A program made the translations under genes and the position numbers. The notes under the pieces are model-generated. The model worked only from the letters and a program-made list of their open reading frames with translations, made no database searches and was not told where the DNA came from. Shown in pieces: positions 61,893 through 64,000 of a stretch of 64,000 bases of DNA. The DNA is from DATARR01 sp036376245 (GTDB taxonomy: Bacteria > Acidobacteriota > Thermoanaerobaculia > Multivoradales > UBA5704): positions 1-64,000 of the forward strand of contig DASVAS010000026.1 of the NCBI GenBank assembly GCA_036376245.1, in the 5' to 3' direction. The stretch's first letter is position 1, and every line of letters begins with the position of its first letter.

Positions 61893-62693
61893 ATGACCCG
61901 CACGCGCAATTTCCTGCCTCTGGCCGGTTTCGTCGTCTGCGCCCTCGCCCTGGTGAGCTATCCGCTCTTCTTCTCCCGGTTCACCGTGACTCGGGACGTC
62001 CCCTGGGTGAGCTGGCTGCTCTTCGCGGCCGGACTGGGGATGGTGATCATGGGCATCCGCCGCGCCTTCCGGCAGCCGGAGCGCTACCGCGGCCGGGTGA
62101 TGGGACCGGTCTTCGGCGTCCTGAGCCTGGCGGTGCTGGGATTCTTCCTCTTCCTGACCCTGGTCTTCTCCCGGCAGTTGCCGGCGGGCGGGAGCGTCGC
62201 CAAGGTCGGCGGCAAGGCCCCCGACTTCACTCTTCAGGACACGCAGGGCCGGCCCGTGCGGCTCTACGAGATCCTCCAGCCGGCGGGCGCCGGCGCTCCC
62301 GGCTCCTGGGCGCTCCTCATCTTCTACCGCGGCTACTGGTGACCGTTCTGCAACTCCGAGTTACGGAGTTTCGACGAACGGCGGCAGGATTTCGAGTCCC
62401 GCGGCATCCGTCTGATCGCGATCAGCACCGATCCGCCCGAGACGTTGCGCGGACATATCGAGAAGACCGGCTGGACCTACACCTTCCTCGCCGATCCCAA
62501 GGCCGAGGTCACCCGCCGCTACGATCTGGTGCACGCCGGAGCGGCGCCCGGCACCGGCGCCGACATCGCCCGGCCGGCCGAGATCCTGATCGATCCCACC
62601 GGCACCATCCGCTGGGTCGACCTGACCGAGGACTACCGGGTCCGCGCCCGGCCGGAGACGGTGCTGGAGGTCTTCGACGGGCTGGCCCGTTAG
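61893..62693 (+). CDS. Selenocysteine-containing peroxiredoxin-like membrane protein (TGA at 62340-62342 read as Sec)
   Basis: Read through the in-frame TGA, this is a 266-residue protein. Three membrane helices (about 8-27, 40-56, 70-93) precede a thioredoxin-fold AhpC/TSA-type domain. The active site reads FYRGYW, then the TGA codon (residue 150), then PFCNSEL; close homologues have Cys there, so the motif is U-P-F-C. The downstream sequence stays in frame and homologous (RLIAISTDPPETL, AEILIDPTGTIRWVDL) to a normal stop at 62691-62693. A hairpin starts ten bases after the TGA. Gene finders would split it into two ORFs. Predicted thiol/selenol peroxidase or reductase facing one side of the membrane. 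Confidence 0.88.
62352..62370 (+). promoter_or_regulatory. SECIS-like hairpin for selenocysteine insertion
   Basis: AACTCCG at 62352-62358 pairs perfectly with CGGAGTT at 62364-62370 around the loop AGTTA. The apical loop lies 17-21 bases after the TGA and contains the G-U expected of bacterial SECIS elements bound by SelB. It lies inside the coding region, as bacterial SECIS do. Confidence 0.7.
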
Positions 62694-62859
62694 CGCCTCG
62701 TAGCCTCCCCGGGCCTGGCAAACCGCCGGGCCCGGGAGAGTTGGCCGCGCCTCTCTCCCCTGCCCCGATTTCAGCTCTTGGCGGCACCTATAAGCCAGCA
62801 ACCACTCACCACGGGCATTAGGCCCAAGACTCGAAGGACTGCCTTCGAAGGGGGATCTC

Positions 62860-63096
62860 ATGAAGAAGAGTCAGCTGGCTTTCTCTCTGTGTCTCGTAGC
62901 GGTTGGACTGATCAGCGCAGCGCCCAACGCGGCGGCGGAAGAGGCGTGTACGCTCCGGCGTGGGGTGTATTACGAATCGGCGTGCTCGGGACAGCTCACG
63001 ACCTACGTGTGGGAGCAGATCAACTGCGACGGGAATATCCACTATCACCTGCACAAGGTCGCGTCCGAGGGGACGTGCCCCATCTACGCCGAATAG
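62860..63096 (+). CDS. Small exported peptide with four cysteines
   Basis: A 78-residue protein with a clear signal peptide (MKKSQLAFSLCLVAVGLISA, cleaved near AAAE) and a 51-residue mature part holding four cysteines (EACTLRRG, ESACSGQ, INCDGN, GTCPIY), enough for two disulphides. GGGGGATCTC precedes the ATG. It is not related in sequence to the two MKTRL peptides, although it is of the same class. Function unknown. Confidence 0.72.
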   Translation: MKKSQLAFSLCLVAVGLISAAPNAAAEEACTLRRGVYYESACSGQLTTYVWEQINCDGNIHYHLHKVASEGTCPIYAE

Positions 63097-63296
63097 CACG
63101 CTCCCGGCCTGGAACGTAGAGAACGCCCGGCATCTCGCCGGGCGCCTTCCTCACTCCCTCCCCAACCCTCAGGGAGCCTTGACGATGACTCCGGTCATCC
63201 GGGCCTCGCGAAAAACTCCGCGTCGAGGTTGTACGGTAGATCTCTTTCACCCCTGACGATGGGAAGCTTGACGCCTGATGTGTGATGCGTGACGCT

Positions 63297-63536
63297 ATGG
63301 TCATGCGAACCACTTTGGACATCGACGACGACGTGCTGTTGGCCGCCCAGGAACTGGCGGAAGTACATGGGAGCACGGCCGGCAAGGTCTTGTCAGACCT
63401 GGCTCGCAAGGCCCTCGGCCCGGCGCGGAAATCGGCCGCTCGGCGTAACGGCATTCCGCTGCTGCCGGCCCGCAAGGGAGCGCGCCCGGTAACTTCGGCG
63501 AAGGTGAATGCTCTATTCGACGACGAATCCGCTTGA
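63297..63536 (+). CDS. Orphan VapB-type antitoxin
   Basis: A 79-residue protein, MRTTLDIDDDVLLAAQELAE from the second Met (63303), with the ribbon-helix-helix layout of VapB-like antitoxins and a disordered toxin-binding tail (GIPLLPARKGARPVTSAKVN). In an intact pair a PIN-domain toxin would follow; only a stub is left at 63553. The antitoxin may still repress or neutralise toxins elsewhere. Confidence 0.75.
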   Translation: MVMRTTLDIDDDVLLAAQELAEVHGSTAGKVLSDLARKALGPARKSAARRNGIPLLPARKGARPVTSAKVNALFDDESA

Positions 63537-63552
63537 GCATGAGAGCCCTGTC

Positions 63553-63606
63553 GTGACAGCCCCGCTCGACGTCAACCTCCTCTGCCCTTCCGGAATCGCG
63601 TACTGA
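63553..63606 (+). pseudogene. Truncated vapC toxin start
   Basis: GTG followed by TAPLDVNLLCP resembles the first residues of VapC PIN toxins (usually xALLDVNVLIAL), placed where the toxin should be. The frame stops after 17 codons and runs into the end of the convergent amine oxidase gene. Assignment rests on position and about ten residues. Confidence 0.4.
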
Positions 63607-64000
63607 CTTGCCTCGCCGCGCGGAATCCCGTCGCGATCGCTCCTTCCACCGTTCCCGTCCGCCCTTCGGCGTCGGTCGCCTCACCGGCGAAGAAAAGGGT
63701 TCCCTTGACCGGCTTCGCGAGGTCTTTGGCCGCCTCCGAGCCGCCCACCCTGGCGTAGCTGTAGGCGCCGCGGGCGAAAGGATCGCTGTGCCAATCGTGG
63801 AGCCAGAGGCCTTCGACGCGCGATTCGATGCGGCGCCGGGAAATCCCCAGCCGCTCGGCCAGATTCCGGATGGCGACGGCGGCGACCTCCTCCGGTGCCT
63901 TCCCGGTCAGCTCAACCGCCGGCGGGCCGCCGCTCCAGGCCATGGCGAGGGGAACACGCAGAGGATAGGCGGTCCACCAGACGTTGAACGGACTCCCCCT
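63572..64000 (-). CDS. Flavin amine oxidase, C-terminal part (5' end beyond window)
   Basis: The last 142 residues of a flavin monoamine-oxidase-family protein. GTLFFAGEATDAEGRTGTVE followed by GAIATGFRAARQV is the C-terminal FAD-binding signature; HDWHSDPFARGAYSYARVGG is the usual preceding block. Reads through to the right edge without interruption. Likely substrate (amine, polyamine or protein lysine) cannot be told. Confidence 0.9.
   Translation of the reverse strand, partial: RGSPFNVWWTAYPLRVPLAMAWSGGPPAVELTGKAPEEVAAVAIRNLAERLGISRRRIESRVEGLWLHDWHSDPFARGAYSYARVGGSEAAKDLAKPVKGTLFFAGEATDAEGRTGTVEGAIATGFRAARQVSTRFRKGRGG

Noticed and set aside
62340..62342. TGA as a true stop or frameshift in a pseudogene
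   Set aside because: The frame after the TGA is uninterrupted and homologous, the TGA replaces the active-site Cys exactly, and a SECIS-like hairpin follows. Selenocysteine explains all of this with no frame change.
1..64000. tRNA or rRNA genes
   Set aside because: No cloverleaf with a T-arm GTTCRANNC motif or rRNA-like stretch was found on reading either strand.

Overview
The window is GC-rich chromosomal DNA from a Gram-negative bacterium. Outer-membrane parts are present (a secretin, a TonB-dependent receptor, a probable IPTL-type C-terminal sorting signal). There are no phage structural genes, rRNAs, tRNAs or CRISPR arrays that I can see. The mix of a Tad pilus, a stressosome, sigma-54 regulation, a C25 (gingipain-type) peptidase, a fatty-acyl-loaded NRPS and a selenoprotein, with many palindromic intergenic repeats, fits Acidobacteriota (perhaps Thermoanaerobaculia) or a neighbouring delta-type lineage. 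That assignment is inference; no marker gene settles it.

Region by region. 1-4176: 5' part of a fatty-acyl-AMP-ligase/NRPS gene running off the left edge. 4428-9199: an alpha/beta hydrolase, a four-helix-bundle gene in a 440-bp cassette with perfect inverted repeats, truA, a small secreted protein and an M28 membrane peptidase. 9347-14495: two PilT-type ATPases, a flavin halogenase-like enzyme and a decayed copy of the 3' end of pilT. 14646-20580: an accessory zone of lower GC on its left, with an orphan sigma factor, a bitopic membrane protein and a secreted Cys-tailed protein, then gene remnants, an IS200/IS605-type transposase and several repeat families. 20592-24431: two membrane or exported proteins and a secreted protein with a sorting tail.

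24504-39942 is a Tad/Flp pilus locus split into blocks: tadC-tadB-tadA-cpaE plus a membrane spermidine-synthase-like protein on the minus strand; a plus-strand set (secreted paralogue, GT39-like membrane protein, C25 peptidase, FN3-like lipoprotein); then cpaC, cpaB and a Flp-like pilin on the minus strand. Next to it lie a sigma-54 response regulator and its sensor kinase (40565-44079). A -24/-12 promoter sits upstream of the pilin gene, so the two-component system probably controls pilin expression. 44235-49147: a thioesterase, glpK-glpD and two small proteins. 49475-52785: a compact stressosome module (RsbS, RsbT, RsbX, SpoIIAA-like, RsbR, second HATPase). 52801-53687: a DUF6883/DUF4926-like pair and a Cys-rich exported peptide.

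53688-64000: a quinone-reductase-like enzyme, an asparagine-synthase homologue lacking Cys2, a TonB receptor facing a sigma/FecR operon, Cys-rich exported peptides, and a peroxiredoxin-like gene whose in-frame TGA stands where the family has its active-site Cys, followed by a SECIS-like hairpin. The right edge holds an orphan antitoxin with a vapC stub and the 3' end of an amine oxidase gene. The strongest unusual signals are the selenoprotein, the inverted-repeat cassette, the sigma-54/Tad link with flanking secreted paralogues, and the small low-GC sigma-factor island.
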